Positions 8,360-20,281 are shown, numbered from the stretch's first letter. The stretch: 64,000 nucleotides of DNA from Reyranella sp. (GCF_030651995.1 NZ_JAUSBN010000052.1:1-64000), one strand, 5' to 3'. The notes: a model not told the origin generated them from the sequence alone. Made by a program: numbers and translations.

Positions 8360-9276
8360 GTCCCGATACCGGTCCGATCGGCAATCCGATGAGTACGACC
8401 GCGACCGAATTTCCCGCGCGCGCGCCGCAGCGGCTCGCCGTGTCCTTCGAGTTCTCGCCGCCCCGGACCGATGCCGCCGAGCAGACGCTGTGGGAGACGG
8501 TGAAGCGCCTGACGCCGCTCCATCCCGCCTTCTTCTCCGTGACCTACGGCGCCGGCGGCTCGACGCGCCAGCGCACCCACGACACGGTGGCGCGACTCAA
8601 GAGCGAGACCGGCATCGATGCCGCCGCGCACCTCACCTGCGTCGCCGCCACCCAGGGCGAGATCGACGACATCGCGCGCGCCTACTGGGATGCCGGCATC
8701 CGTCATATCGTGGCGTTGCGCGGCGACCCGCCGGGCGGCATGGGCGGCCAGTACACGCCGCATCCGGGCGGCTATGCCAATGCGGCGGCGCTGGTCACCG
8801 GCCTGAAGAAGATCGGCAACTTCCAGATCAGCGTCGCAGGCTATCCCGAGAAGCATCCCGCCTCGGCCGACGAGAAGGCGGATCTTGAGAACCTGAAGGC
8901 CAAGGTCGATGCCGGCGCCGACCGCTGCATCACCCAGTTCTTTTTCGAGGCCGACGATTTCCTGCGCTTCCGCGACCGCGCGGCGGCGGCAGGCATCAAC
9001 GTGCCGCTCGTGCCGGGCATCATGCCGGTGTCGAACTTCCAGGCCGTCAACCGCATCGCCGGTCTCTGCGGTTCGAAGGTGCCGCCGTGGTTCTGCAACA
9101 TGTTCGACGGGCTCGACGACGATCTCGAGACGCGCCGCATGATCGCCGCGACCGTTGCCGGCGACCTCTGCCGCCGCCTGCGCGACGAGGGCGTGGAGCA
9201 GTTCCATTTCTATACGCTGAACCGGGCCGATCTCACCTTTGCGATCTGCCACCTGCTGGGAGTGCGCCCCAAGTGA
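8356..9276 (+). CDS. metF: 5,10-methylenetetrahydrofolate reductase
   Basis: 306 aa TIM-barrel flavoprotein that reduces methylene-THF to methyl-THF for methionine synthase. Seen: SFEFSPPRTDAAEQTLWETV (with the catalytic Glu region), FFSVTYGAGGSTRQRTHD, IVALRGDPPGG, and TQFFFEADDFLRF, all MetF landmarks. The stop overlaps the next gene as GTGA, and the start overlaps the regulator as ATGA, so translation is likely coupled. A second in-frame Met twelve codons in (MSTTATEFPARAP) is a possible alternative start. Confidence 0.95.
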   Translation: MSPDTGPIGNPMSTTATEFPARAPQRLAVSFEFSPPRTDAAEQTLWETVKRLTPLHPAFFSVTYGAGGSTRQRTHDTVARLKSETGIDAAAHLTCVAATQGEIDDIARAYWDAGIRHIVALRGDPPGGMGGQYTPHPGGYANAAALVTGLKKIGNFQISVAGYPEKHPASADEKADLENLKAKVDAGADRCITQFFFEADDFLRFRDRAAAAGINVPLVPGIMPVSNFQAVNRIAGLCGSKVPPWFCNMFDGLDDDLETRRMIAATVAGDLCRRLRDEGVEQFHFYTLNRADLTFAICHLLGVRPK

Positions 9277-10327
9277 CCCGCGAGGAAAAGGCCGAGCAGC
9301 TGCGCGAGATCGGCTCGCAGCGCATCCTGATCAAGGACGGGCCCTATGGCTCGATGATCCAGAGCTACAAGCTCGACGAGGAAGGGTTCCGCGGCGGCCG
9401 TACCTTCAACCACGACCAGAAGGGCAACAACGACCTCCTGAACCTGACGCGTCCCGACGTGGTGGGCGAGATCTGCAACGCCTATCTCGACGCCGGCGCC
9501 GACATCGTGGCGACCAACACCTTCAACTCGAATTCGATCAGCCTGTCCGACTACGGCATCACCGGCATGGCGCGCGAGATCAACGTCGCCGCGGCAAAGC
9601 TGACGCGCGCCTGCGCCGATGCCGCCACGGCGCGCGATCCCGCCAAGCCGCGGTTCGTCGCGGGCGCGCTGGGGCCGACCAACAAGACTCTGTCGGTGTC
9701 GCCCAAGGTCAGCGATCCGGGCTTCCGCGCCGTCACCTTCGACGAGGTGAAGGACATGTACCGCGAGCAGATCGACGGGCTGCTCGACGGCGGCGTCGAC
9801 TTCATCCTGGTCGAGACGGTGTTCGACACGCTGAACGCCAAGGCCGCCTTGGTCGCCGTCGACGAGGCGGGCGAGGCGCGCGGCGAGGTCCTTCCGGTGA
9901 TGGTGTCGATGACGCTCACCGACCTGGCCGGCCGCAACCTCTCGGGCCAGACGGTCGAGGCCTTCTGGCATTCGGTGCGGCATGCCAAGCCGATCACCAT
10001 GGGGCTGAACTGCAGCTTCGGCGCGACCGAGCTCCATCCCTATGTGCAGGCGCTGAACCCGCAGGTCGACAGCATGCTCTGCATCTATCCCAATGCCGGC
10101 CTGCCCAACGAGCTTGGCGCCTATGACGAGCCGCCGGAGATGACCGGCAAGCTGGTCAAGGGCTGGGCCGAGAACGGCTGGATCAACGTGGTCGGCGGCT
10201 GCTGCGGCACGACGCCCGCCCACATCAAGGCGATCGCCGAGGCGGTCAAAGGCATCACGCCGCGCACTTGGCATGTCCTGCCACCCGCGCTGCGTCTCAG
10301 TGGCATGGAACCGGCGAGTTTCTTCTA

Positions 10328-10328
<1 letters not shown>
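9273..10328 (+). CDS. metH: Methionine synthase, homocysteine-binding (N-terminal) part
   Basis: 351 aa, corresponding only to the first module of cobalamin-dependent MetH. It activates homocysteine on zinc. Seen: [23 protein letters not shown], then the zinc-ligand Cys in LNCSFGA and the Cys pair in [12 protein letters not shown]. The start is GTG 9273, overlapping the metF stop (GTGA); longer in-frame extensions would lie inside metF. The stop overlaps the next ATG by one base (TAATG), so both halves are probably made in step. Separate metH halves are known in several alphaproteobacteria. Confidence 0.93.
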
Positions 10329-12979
<2,651 letters not shown>

Positions 12980-13008
12980 GGCGGACCTCGCTTTGCACTC
13001 GCGGCATT

Positions 13009-13031
13009 CCGCCCTCGCTGAACGGGGGCGG
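13009..13031. other. Small GC hairpin after metH
   Basis: CCGCCC at 13009-13014 pairs with GGGCGG at 13026-13031 in the 60 bases between metH and the TSUP gene. There is no T-run. It could weakly attenuate read-through or be chance in GC-rich sequence. Confidence 0.25.
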
Positions 13032-13039
13032 ATGACGAG

Positions 13040-13774
13040 ATGAGCGAAATGCTGAGCTACGCCCTCGTCCTGTTCGTCGGGCTGATCGCCGGAACGGTGA
13101 GCGGCGTCGTCGGGACCGGCGCGACGGTCATCCTGTTGCCGGTTCTGGTCATGGTCTTCGGGCCGCGCGAGGCGGTGCCGATCATGGCAGTCGTCGCGCT
13201 GATGTCGAACTTCGCCAAGATCACCGCCTGGTGGCGTCACATCGACTGGCGCGCCGCTGGGGCCTATGCCGCCGGCGGCATTCCCGCGGCGGCCCTGGGT
13301 GCCCGCACCCTGCTGGCGCTACCCGAGAACGCCGTCGAAACGGCGCTTGGCGTCTTCTTCCTCGCAATGATCCCGGGCCGCCGCTGGCTCGCCCGGCGTA
13401 ATATCGTGCTGGGCTATGGCGGCATGCTCTTGGCCGGCATCGTGATCGGCTTCCTGACGGGCATCGTGGTCTCCACCGGACCGCTCAGCGTGCCGGCCTT
13501 CGCCGCCCACGGACTCGTCAAGGGGGCGTTCATCGCCACCGAAGCCGCGGGCTCGCTCGCCCTCTACATCAGCAAGGCCGTCACGTTCCAGGCGTTCGGC
13601 GCGCTCCCGACCGACATCGTGGTGAAGGGATTGATCACCGGATCCTCGGTGATGACCGGCACGTATCTCGCGCGCCTGATCGTCGAACGTCTGAGCGTCA
13701 CCGCTTTCCAGTACGTGCTCGACATCGTCATGGCCGTGTCGGGAGTCGCGCTGCTTTGGCAGGCCCTGAGGTAG
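13040..13774 (+). CDS. TSUP (TauE/SafE) family permease
   Basis: 244 aa inner-membrane protein with about seven to eight hydrophobic segments. The N-terminal LFVGLIAGTVSGVVGTGATVILLPVLVMVFGPREAVPIMAVVALMSN region shows the Gly-rich G(I/V)VG.G repeat typical of the TauE/SafE family, and it recurs in the second half (AGIVIGFLTGIVVSTGPLSVPAF). Members export or import sulfite, sulfonates or other small anions. Placement 60 bases after metH suggests a sulfur link but does not prove it. Confidence 0.8.
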   Translation: MSEMLSYALVLFVGLIAGTVSGVVGTGATVILLPVLVMVFGPREAVPIMAVVALMSNFAKITAWWRHIDWRAAGAYAAGGIPAAALGARTLLALPENAVETALGVFFLAMIPGRRWLARRNIVLGYGGMLLAGIVIGFLTGIVVSTGPLSVPAFAAHGLVKGAFIATEAAGSLALYISKAVTFQAFGALPTDIVVKGLITGSSVMTGTYLARLIVERLSVTAFQYVLDIVMAVSGVALLWQALR

Positions 13775-13822
13775 ACGCGCGCGGAATAGCTTGGCAAGGA
13801 GGGATCCCCTTCAAGGAGACCA

Positions 13823-14347
13823 ATGATGGCAATCACGAAGAAGCAGGAACTGCGCGCTCTCAGCGAGAGCGAGCGCGAGTTGGTGGAAATGTCAGGCGTC
13901 CGCGCCGCGCGGGCGATGACCGACGCCGAACTCAACCGGTTGGTGAAGCGCCTGCGCACGCGCCGCGACCGGGCAAGGACGGTGGCCGAGCGGCAACGGC
14001 GCGAGATGCGGGGCAAGGCGCGGCCGCGCGGCGCAACGCCGCCGAAGGCCGACGAGGGTTCGCAGGTGAAGCTCGAGGTCCTGACGGCGGCGCTCGCCCG
14101 CCTCGACACGGAGACGGCGCGCCGCGGCGAGATCAAGGCCAAGGCCGAGCTGGTCGCCAGCGCGAAGAAGGCACTGGCGCTGAAGCAGAAGGCCAAGCCG
14201 GCCACGCCCGCGGCGAAGGCGCGGGGGCCCGCCAAGGTCGTTCGCGGCAAGGCGCGCGTGGAAGTCGAGAACCATGTGCCGCGATCGGTGCGGGGGAGCG
14301 TCCGCAGCCAGGTGGCCAGGGCGCAGGCGAAGCGCGACTCCCGGTAA
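13823..14347 (+). CDS. Basic Ala/Lys/Arg-rich hypothetical protein
   Basis: 174 aa (173 if the second ATG of ATGATG is used), with AAGGAG a few bases upstream. No signal peptide or membrane segment. Residues 15-70 are predicted helical with heptad-like spacing (ERELVEMSGVRAARAMTDAEL), then long Ala/Lys/Pro-rich tracts (KALALKQKAKPATPAAKARG) resemble histone-H1-like nucleic-acid-binding tails. No family recognised; DNA or RNA binding is only suggested by composition. Confidence 0.6.
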   Translation: MMAITKKQELRALSESERELVEMSGVRAARAMTDAELNRLVKRLRTRRDRARTVAERQRREMRGKARPRGATPPKADEGSQVKLEVLTAALARLDTETARRGEIKAKAELVASAKKALALKQKAKPATPAAKARGPAKVVRGKARVEVENHVPRSVRGSVRSQVARAQAKRDSR

Positions 14348-14390
14348 GATCCTTTCCGGGCACGATCTCGCCCGGCCGCCCTGCGAGAGG

Positions 14391-14412
14391 CCGCCGCCGA
14401 CACGGGCGGCGG
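14391..14412. other. Strong GC hairpin
   Basis: CCGCCGCC (14391-14398) pairs with GGCGGCGG (14405-14412) over a 6-base loop, 39 bases before the dioxygenase start. There is no T-run, so it is at most a weak terminator or 5' leader structure. Confidence 0.3.
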
Positions 14413-14451
14413 ATCGCGCTAGGCTGGCAGCAGGCTTCCAGGGAGGAACGC

Positions 14452-15318
14452 ATGCTGGCCAACACCACGCGCACGCTCACCGAGGCACAACGAGAGCAGT
14501 GGGCCGTCGACGGTTACTTGCAGCTCGAGGGCGCGCTGTCGCCCGCCGAGGTCGATTTCTTTTCAAAATTGCTGGACGACACGGTACGCACCGAGCCGGG
14601 CTACGAGCCTGCGCCCGGTGCGCTGCCGCGGGGTCACTATGCGTGGAAGCTGCCCGACCAGAACAAGGACGCGTTCATGGATCGGCGCGACCTGCTGCCC
14701 TATCATCAGGCCTTCATCGACCTGATCGACCGGCCGGGAATCTTCGACCTGATCCTCGACCTGATGGGCCCCTACATCCAGTTCTCGATGAGCCAGGCGA
14801 TCGTGCGCGCCTCGACTGACCTGTTCCCGGGCTACACCCACACCGACGGCGGGCAGGCGCAGAAGGCGATCCGCGTCAGCGAGACCAGCCGGCCGCTGGC
14901 GGTGAAGGTGATGTACCTGCTGACCGACGTGACCGCGACGGACAGCGGCAACTTCACGGTGTTCCCCGGCAGCCATCTCCGGCCCTTTCCCGAGCGCGCC
15001 GAGCGCATCCCTCATCCCGGCATGCCGGGCGCCGTGCCGCTGCTCGGCAAGGCCGGCGACGCCTATGTCTTTCCGCACGCTCTGTGGCACGGGCCCTCGC
15101 CCAACCATTCCGGCAAGGCGCGCAAGACGCTGCTCTACAACTACTGCCAGATGTTCATGCGGGCCTACGATTTCAGCGGCCCGTACACGGCGATCCTCGA
15201 CCGCTGCACGCCGCGCCAGCGCCGCCTGCTGGGCGACCTCGGCCACGATTTCAGGCCAGGCGATTTCTTCTACGCCCCCGAGGACCAGGAAGCCGTGATG
15301 ACGGGCACGTCGGCCTGA
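14452..15318 (+). CDS. Phytanoyl-CoA dioxygenase (PhyH) family protein
   Basis: 288 aa Fe(II)/2-oxoglutarate oxygenase. The jelly-roll iron site is visible: H130-T-D132 in GYTHTDGG, the distal His213 in ALWHGPSPN, and a following basic residue (R224/K225, GKARKTL) to hold 2-oxoglutarate. Start ATG 14452 has GGGAGGA 5-6 bases upstream. PhyH relatives hydroxylate lipids, antibiotics or small osmolytes, so the substrate is open. No obvious partner gene is adjacent. Confidence 0.82.
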   Translation: MLANTTRTLTEAQREQWAVDGYLQLEGALSPAEVDFFSKLLDDTVRTEPGYEPAPGALPRGHYAWKLPDQNKDAFMDRRDLLPYHQAFIDLIDRPGIFDLILDLMGPYIQFSMSQAIVRASTDLFPGYTHTDGGQAQKAIRVSETSRPLAVKVMYLLTDVTATDSGNFTVFPGSHLRPFPERAERIPHPGMPGAVPLLGKAGDAYVFPHALWHGPSPNHSGKARKTLLYNYCQMFMRAYDFSGPYTAILDRCTPRQRRLLGDLGHDFRPGDFFYAPEDQEAVMTGTSA

Positions 15319-15384
15319 GTCGTGCTAGTGGCTGTCTCCCGGACGGGCGCCCCTGTGGGCGGCCCTCCCCCTGAAGGAGTGTCT

Positions 15385-15897
15385 ATGAAGAACGTCGTCA
15401 TGACGGCCGCACTGGCCGCCCTCGCCCTCTCGACCGGTGCCTGCAGCATGCAGCAGTCGACCGCGCAGCAGCTCAACACGACCAACGCAAATTCCCGCAT
15501 CTACATCGGCTCGCTGACCTGCAATGTCGGCGGTAGCACGGGCTATATCCTGGGCTCGGCCAAGCCGCTCGACTGCGTGTTCCTTGGCAAGGACGGCGTC
15601 TCGACGGCGCACTACACCGGCACGATCGACAAGGTCGGCATCGACATCGGCTACACCAAGGCCGTGCACACGATCTGGCGCGTCTATTCGCTGGGCTCGG
15701 ATCGCGGCCCGACGCAGATCGGCGGCACCTATGTCGGCGAGCAGGGCACGGTCGCGGCCGGCAACCAGGCCGGCGGCAACTGGATCTATGGCGGTCCGAA
15801 CGCCGAGATCGGCATGCTGGCCTCGGGCGTCGTGAAGGATGCCGGCTACAATCTGGCGACCGGCATCGCCGCGATGACGATCCGCCTGAAGCAGTAG
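15385..15897 (+). CDS. DUF992 exported protein
   Basis: 170 aa. A signal-peptide-like N-terminus (MKNVVMTAALAALALSTGAC) ends at Cys20; the residue at -3 is Thr, so a lipoprotein is possible but not a textbook lipobox. The mature part has the DUF992 pattern: IGSLTCNVGGSTGYILGSAKPLDCVF, two Cys likely disulfide-bonded, and a Gly-rich end. AAGGAG precedes the ATG at 15385. DUF992 proteins are common in alphaproteobacteria and of unknown function. It converges with the TauD-type gene, 7 bases apart. Confidence 0.85.
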   Translation: MKNVVMTAALAALALSTGACSMQQSTAQQLNTTNANSRIYIGSLTCNVGGSTGYILGSAKPLDCVFLGKDGVSTAHYTGTIDKVGIDIGYTKAVHTIWRVYSLGSDRGPTQIGGTYVGEQGTVAAGNQAGGNWIYGGPNAEIGMLASGVVKDAGYNLATGIAAMTIRLKQ

Positions 15898-15904
15898 CTT
15901 CGCG

Positions 15905-16771
15905 CTAAGACGCCGCTCCCGTCGCCGCCTGCAACGCGCAGCCGGCGACGGTGATGCGGTGCATCAGGCGCCGCTCGCCCTGATAGTCGTTGGCGGCGTA
16001 GTGCCAGGTCGCGCGGTTGTCCCACAGGGCGATCGAGCCCTCCTGCCAGCGAAAGCGGCAGGTGAATTCGGGCCGCGCGGCATGCCTGTAGAGGTGCTCG
16101 AGCAGCGGCCTGCTGTCTTCGGCGGACCAGTTCTCGAACCGCAGCGTGAACGCCGGATTGACGTAGAGCGCCTTGCGCCCGCTCAGCGGGTGACGGATGA
16201 CGACCGGATGCAGGACGTCGGCGTCGACCTTGTCGTGGTTCTCGTAGCGACTGGCGCCCTCCGGATTCTGGTCGTTGACGCCGCCCCTGCCGAAGATGTG
16301 GGCGGAGCCATGGACAGCGCGCATCCCCTCGAGCGTGCGCTGCAGGCCGGGCGACAGCGTCTCGAAGGCCCGGTACATGTTGGCGAACAGCGTGTCGCCC
16401 CCCTCTTCCGGCAGTTCGCGGGCCAGCAGGATCGAGCCCATGGCCGGCTCCACGTCGTAGCTGTGGTCGGTGTGCCAACCGCCGCCGATGTTGGTCTTCT
16501 GTTCGGGCTCCTTGCGCACCTCGGCGATCTCGGGATAGCCCTGAACCGCCTTGAAGAAGCGGTTCACGTCGATCGGCGCCCAGCGCCGCGCGAACTCGAG
16601 ATGCTGCTCGGGTGTGAGGTTCTGGTCCCGGAAGAAGATGACGCCGTGCTCGACGAAGGCTTGCTGAACCTCGTCCCATTGGCGGTTGCTCATCGACTTG
16701 AGATCAACGCCCAGCACCTCGGCGCCGCAGCCGCCGGTCACCTTCTTCACCTGAACCGTTTCGTACGACAT
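15905..16771 (-). CDS. TauD/TfdA family 2-oxoglutarate dioxygenase
   Basis: 288 aa. The Fe(II) triad is visible: H100-T-D102 in GGGWHTDHSY and the distal His in RATWHYAANDY, with the basic GERRLMHR for 2-oxoglutarate. Taurine dioxygenase and 2,4-D dioxygenase are typical members; which substrate is used here is unknown. ATG 16771 is preferred (GGGGGA upstream) over the in-frame ATG at 16792, which nearly touches the previous stop. It lies directly downstream of the AEC transporter in the same direction, so transporter and oxygenase may act on the same compound. Confidence 0.83.
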   Translation of the reverse strand: MSYETVQVKKVTGGCGAEVLGVDLKSMSNRQWDEVQQAFVEHGVIFFRDQNLTPEQHLEFARRWAPIDVNRFFKAVQGYPEIAEVRKEPEQKTNIGGGWHTDHSYDVEPAMGSILLARELPEEGGDTLFANMYRAFETLSPGLQRTLEGMRAVHGSAHIFGRGGVNDQNPEGASRYENHDKVDADVLHPVVIRHPLSGRKALYVNPAFTLRFENWSAEDSRPLLEHLYRHAARPEFTCRFRWQEGSIALWDNRATWHYAANDYQGERRLMHRITVAGCALQAATGAAS

Positions 16772-16793
16772 CGCATTTCCCCCTAGTTGCATC

Positions 16794-17753
16794 CTAGCGT
16801 GCCTGCACGCCGAGCAACAGCAGCGCGATCGACAGCGTGAAGACGCTGGCGGCGGTCGAGATCACCACGGCGTTGGTCGCGCGGGCGACCCCGATCCCGT
16901 ACATCTGGGCGATCAGGTAGACGTTGGCGCCGGCCGGCATGGCCGCGTTCAGGGTCGCCACGGTGAGCCACAGCGGATCGAGCGGGAAGACGTAGCGGCC
17001 GATCGTCCAGACCAGCACCGGCAGCAGGGCCAGCTTGAAGAACGAGGCTACCGCCGCCGACTGCCAATGGCCCTTCAGGCCGACATGAGCGAGCGAGGCG
17101 CCGACCATGATCAGGCCGCAGGGCGGTGCCGCCGCCGCAAGGGCCTGCAGGATGCGGTCGATCACCGCCGGCGTCGCGATTCCCGGAACGTGCGTCGTGA
17201 TCTCGCCCCACAGGAGGCCCGCGAAGATCGCCGGGATCACCGGGTGCTTCAGCATGGACAGCGCCGCACCGCCCAGGCGCCTCAGCAGATTGCTGCGCCG
17301 CCCGCCCGGCCCGTCGATCTCCATCAGGAAGCAGGTGAAGGTGAGCAGGATCAGCGAGTGCACGCTGATGATCATCAGCAGCGGCACCAGCCCCTGCTCC
17401 CCAAAACCGTAACTGATGAACGGGATGCCGATGCCGACGCCGTTGGAGAAGGAACCGCTGAGCGCAAACATGGCGCGGTCGCCCAGCCGCAGCCCCTGCA
17501 TCCGGCCGAGCACCATCAGCGCGCCGTAGAGCACCGCCACGCCGCTGAAGAAGGCGAGCAGGATTTGCGGCTCGAGCGACTCCAGCCGCACCTTGGCCAT
17601 GGAGCGGAAAAGCAACGCGGGGAACAGCACGTAGAAGGTAACGGCGGTGAAGCCGCGCAAGCCCTCCGGACTGAGGAGCTTGCTGCGGCCGATCATCCAG
17701 CCGACCATCACCATGCCGAACACCGGCACGATGATGTCGACGATTGCGCTCAT
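16794..17753 (-). CDS. AEC (auxin efflux carrier) family transporter
   Basis: 319 aa inner-membrane protein with about ten hydrophobic segments in two five-helix halves, beginning IVDIIVPVFGMVMVGWMIGRSKLLSPEGLRGFTAVTFYVLFPALLF. The Asn/Pro break FSNGVGIGIPF and the closing NAAMPAGANVYLIAQMY block are AEC/BASS-superfamily features. Bacterial members carry organic acids such as malate or malonate. The TauD-type gene starts 22 bases after it. Confidence 0.85.
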   Translation of the reverse strand: MSAIVDIIVPVFGMVMVGWMIGRSKLLSPEGLRGFTAVTFYVLFPALLFRSMAKVRLESLEPQILLAFFSGVAVLYGALMVLGRMQGLRLGDRAMFALSGSFSNGVGIGIPFISYGFGEQGLVPLLMIISVHSLILLTFTCFLMEIDGPGGRRSNLLRRLGGAALSMLKHPVIPAIFAGLLWGEITTHVPGIATPAVIDRILQALAAAAPPCGLIMVGASLAHVGLKGHWQSAAVASFFKLALLPVLVWTIGRYVFPLDPLWLTVATLNAAMPAGANVYLIAQMYGIGVARATNAVVISTAASVFTLSIALLLLGVQAR

Positions 17754-17772
17754 GCTCGGACAACCAGATAAA

Positions 17773-17880
17773 CCTCATGCTGAGGAGGTCGCGAAGCGAC
17801 CGTCTCGAAGCATGGACCGCAGACGAGGTGCGGGTTCCCCACCCTTCGAGACGGCCCTGCGGGCCTCCTCAGGGTGAGGA
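17773..17880. repeat. Family C intergenic palindrome
   Basis: Imperfect palindrome with arms built on CTGAGGAGG...CCGTCTCGAAG (left) and CTTCGAGACGG...CCTCCTCAG (right). It fills the space between the acyl-CoA dehydrogenase end and the AEC start. Similar CCTCA-CTGAGGAGG elements are recalled as widespread in alphaproteobacterial intergenic regions. Confidence 0.75.
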
Positions 17881-17901
17881 CTTTGGTGTTCAACGGTCTG
17901 A

Positions 17902-19044
17902 CTAAGCCGCCATCGCCAGGTTGCTGTAGCGCGTCAGGTGATGCTGCTGGTTGCCGAACATCAGGTCGATCATCGTCAGCCGCTTGAAGTAGTGGCTGAC
18001 CGCCATCTCGTCCGTGACGCCCATGCCGCCGTGCATCTGCACCGCGCTCTGGCCGCAGAACTTGCCCGACTTGCCGATCTGGACCTTGGCGCCCGAGGCG
18101 GCCTTGGCGCGCACCGTCGGGTCCTTGTCGTCGATCTTGAGCGAGGCCATCAGGGTCATCGAGCGCGCTTCCTGCGCGTTGGTGAAGCAGTCGACCATGC
18201 GGTGCTGCAGCACCTGGAACTTGCCGATCGCCACGCCGAACTGCTTGCGGGTCTTGATGTACTCGAGCGTGGCCGCGTTGATCGCGTCCATGCAGCCGGT
18301 GGCCTCGGCGCAGAGCGCGACGATGGCGCGGTCGACCGCCTCTTCGACGGTCGGGAAGGCGTCGTCGACCTTGCCCAGCACCGCGTCGGCACCGACCGAG
18401 ACCTTGTCGAAGGTGAGCTCGGAGGCGCGCAGCGCATCCTGGGTCGGATAGTCGCGACGCGACAGGCCCTTGGCCTTGGCATCGACGACGAACAGCGTCA
18501 GGCCCTTGGGCTCGCGCGCCGAGCCGGCGGTGCGGGCCAGTACGATGATCTCGTCGGCCGAGGCGGCGTTGTAGACCACGCCCTTGTGGCCCGAGAGCGA
18601 CCAGCCGTTGCCTTCCTTGGTCGCCTTGAGCGACACGTCGGCCAGGTTGTAGCGGCTCTGGCGCTCCAGCCAGGCGAAGGCGAACTGCTTCTTGCCCTCG
18701 ATCATCGGCGCCAGCAGGGCGGCCTTCTGGTCGGCCGAACCGGCGCGGGCGATCATGCCGCCGCCCAGAACCACCGTCGGCAGGAACGGCTCGAGGACCA
18801 GGCCCTTACCGAACTGTTCCATGACGATCATCGTCTCGATCGGGCCGCCGCCGTAGCCGCCATCCTCTTCGGAGAAGGCCATGCCGAGCCAGCCCAGTTC
18901 GGCGAACTGCGCCCAGTTCTCCGGCAGCCAGCCGCGCTCGGTCGCCACGATCTTGCGGCGGTTGTCGAACGTGTACTTCTCGCGGGCGAAGCGCTCGGCC
19001 GATTCCTGCAGCTGCTTCTGTTCGTCGGAAAGGGACAGATCCAT
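17902..19044 (-). CDS. Acyl-CoA dehydrogenase, small-subunit type
   Basis: 380 aa flavoenzyme. The N-terminal MDLSLSDEQKQLQESAERFAREKY and DNRRKIVATERGWLPENWAQFAELGWLGM match the small subunits of heteromeric dehydrogenases such as pimeloyl-CoA dehydrogenase PimD. FAD/substrate elements include GGYGGGPIETMIVMEQFGKGLVLEPFLP and the C-terminal QMHGGMGVTDEMAVSHYFKRL. The start is ATG 19044 with GGAGGAG upstream. It is last of three consecutive acyl-CoA dehydrogenases on the minus strand and probably pairs with one of the two 398-aa proteins upstream. Confidence 0.87.
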   Translation of the reverse strand: MDLSLSDEQKQLQESAERFAREKYTFDNRRKIVATERGWLPENWAQFAELGWLGMAFSEEDGGYGGGPIETMIVMEQFGKGLVLEPFLPTVVLGGGMIARAGSADQKAALLAPMIEGKKQFAFAWLERQSRYNLADVSLKATKEGNGWSLSGHKGVVYNAASADEIIVLARTAGSAREPKGLTLFVVDAKAKGLSRRDYPTQDALRASELTFDKVSVGADAVLGKVDDAFPTVEEAVDRAIVALCAEATGCMDAINAATLEYIKTRKQFGVAIGKFQVLQHRMVDCFTNAQEARSMTLMASLKIDDKDPTVRAKAASGAKVQIGKSGKFCGQSAVQMHGGMGVTDEMAVSHYFKRLTMIDLMFGNQQHHLTRYSNLAMAA

Positions 19045-19084
19045 GTTTCTCCTCCGGAATTCTTGATCGCGGTTATAGCCCCCG

Positions 19085-20281
19085 TCAGAGGCCCAGCACC
19101 ATCTTCGAGACGATGTTCTTCTGAATCTCCGTGCTACCGCCGTAGATGCTGGTCTTGCGCATGTTGAAATAGCGCGGTGCAGCCGGCGGGGCGTGGTCGG
19201 GTCCGATCGGGGTCTCGTTCGTGTCGTGGAACAGCATGCCGGGCTGGTAGGGCTGGGCATACTCGCCCACCGCCTCCATCGTGAGTTCGGCGATGCGCTG
19301 CTGGATTTCCGAGCCGCGCACCTTGAGCGTCGAGACCTCCGGTCCCGGCGCGCCGCCCTGGGCCATGGTCGAGAGCACGCGCAGCTCGCTCATCTCGAGC
19401 GCCTGGACCTGCAGGTCGATGTCGGCGATCTGCGCCGTAAAGGCCGGATCGTCGGCCAGGGTGCCGCCGTCCAGCGGCTCGATGCGGGCGATCTGGCGCA
19501 GCATCGAGACGCCGCGCTTGGAGGACGGGACCTCGGCGATGCCCAGCCGCTCGTTGGCCAGCAGGAACTTGGCGCAGGTCCAGCCCTCGTTCTCCTTGCC
19601 GATCAGGTTCTCGACCGGGACCTTCACATTGTCGAGGAACACGTCGTTCACGTGATGGGCGCCGTCGGTCATGATGATCGGCCGCACGGTGACGCCCGGC
19701 GTCTTCATGTCGATCAGCAGGAAGGAGATGCCCTCCTGCGGCTTCACCTCGGTGTTGGTCCGCACCAGGCAGAAGATCCAGTCGCCCCAATGCGCGAACG
19801 AGGTCCAGGTCTTCTGGCCGTTCACGATGTAGTGGTCCCCTTCCCTCACCGCGCGCGTGCGCAGGTTGGCGAGGTCGGAGCCGGCGCCCGGCTCGGAATA
19901 GCCCTGGCACCACGAGACCTCGGAGCTGCGGATGCCCGGCAGGAAGCGCTCCTTCTGCTCTTCGGTGCCGAACGTGTAGATCACCGGTCCGACCATCTTC
20001 GGGCCGAACGGCAGGATGCGCGGCGCGCCCTCCTCCGCCAGCACGTTCTCGAACAGGAAGCGCTGCGTCACGTCCCAGCCCGGACCGCCGTACTTCTTCG
20101 GCCAGGTGTAGGCGAGCCAGCCCTTCTTCCCGAGCGCCTTCTGCCACACGATGTGGTCGCCGCGGTCGTAGTGCTTGCCGGAGAAGGTCTTCTCGCGGGT
20201 CGCGGGCGACAGGTTCTCGCGTGCGAACGCCCGCACCTCGTCAGCGAACGCCTTGTGTTCCGGCTTGAGTGAAAGATCCAT
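19085..20281 (-). CDS. Acyl-CoA dehydrogenase, large-subunit type (copy 2)
   Basis: 398 aa. Landmarks: FADEVRAFARENL, KKGWLAYTWPKKYGGPGWD, WCQGYSEPGAGSDLANL (FAD-binding), KVPVENLIGKENEGWTCAKFLL and C-terminal SIYGGSTEIQKNIVSK. Gly replaces the Glu of the MCAD-type YEGT motif, so the catalytic base must lie elsewhere, as in IVD/LCAD-like enzymes, or in the partner subunit. It is the same length as and closely similar to the protein upstream (20394-21590), indicating tandem duplication. A family B repeat separates the two copies. Confidence 0.87.
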   Translation of the reverse strand: MDLSLKPEHKAFADEVRAFARENLSPATREKTFSGKHYDRGDHIVWQKALGKKGWLAYTWPKKYGGPGWDVTQRFLFENVLAEEGAPRILPFGPKMVGPVIYTFGTEEQKERFLPGIRSSEVSWCQGYSEPGAGSDLANLRTRAVREGDHYIVNGQKTWTSFAHWGDWIFCLVRTNTEVKPQEGISFLLIDMKTPGVTVRPIIMTDGAHHVNDVFLDNVKVPVENLIGKENEGWTCAKFLLANERLGIAEVPSSKRGVSMLRQIARIEPLDGGTLADDPAFTAQIADIDLQVQALEMSELRVLSTMAQGGAPGPEVSTLKVRGSEIQQRIAELTMEAVGEYAQPYQPGMLFHDTNETPIGPDHAPPAAPRYFNMRKTSIYGGSTEIQKNIVSKMVLGL

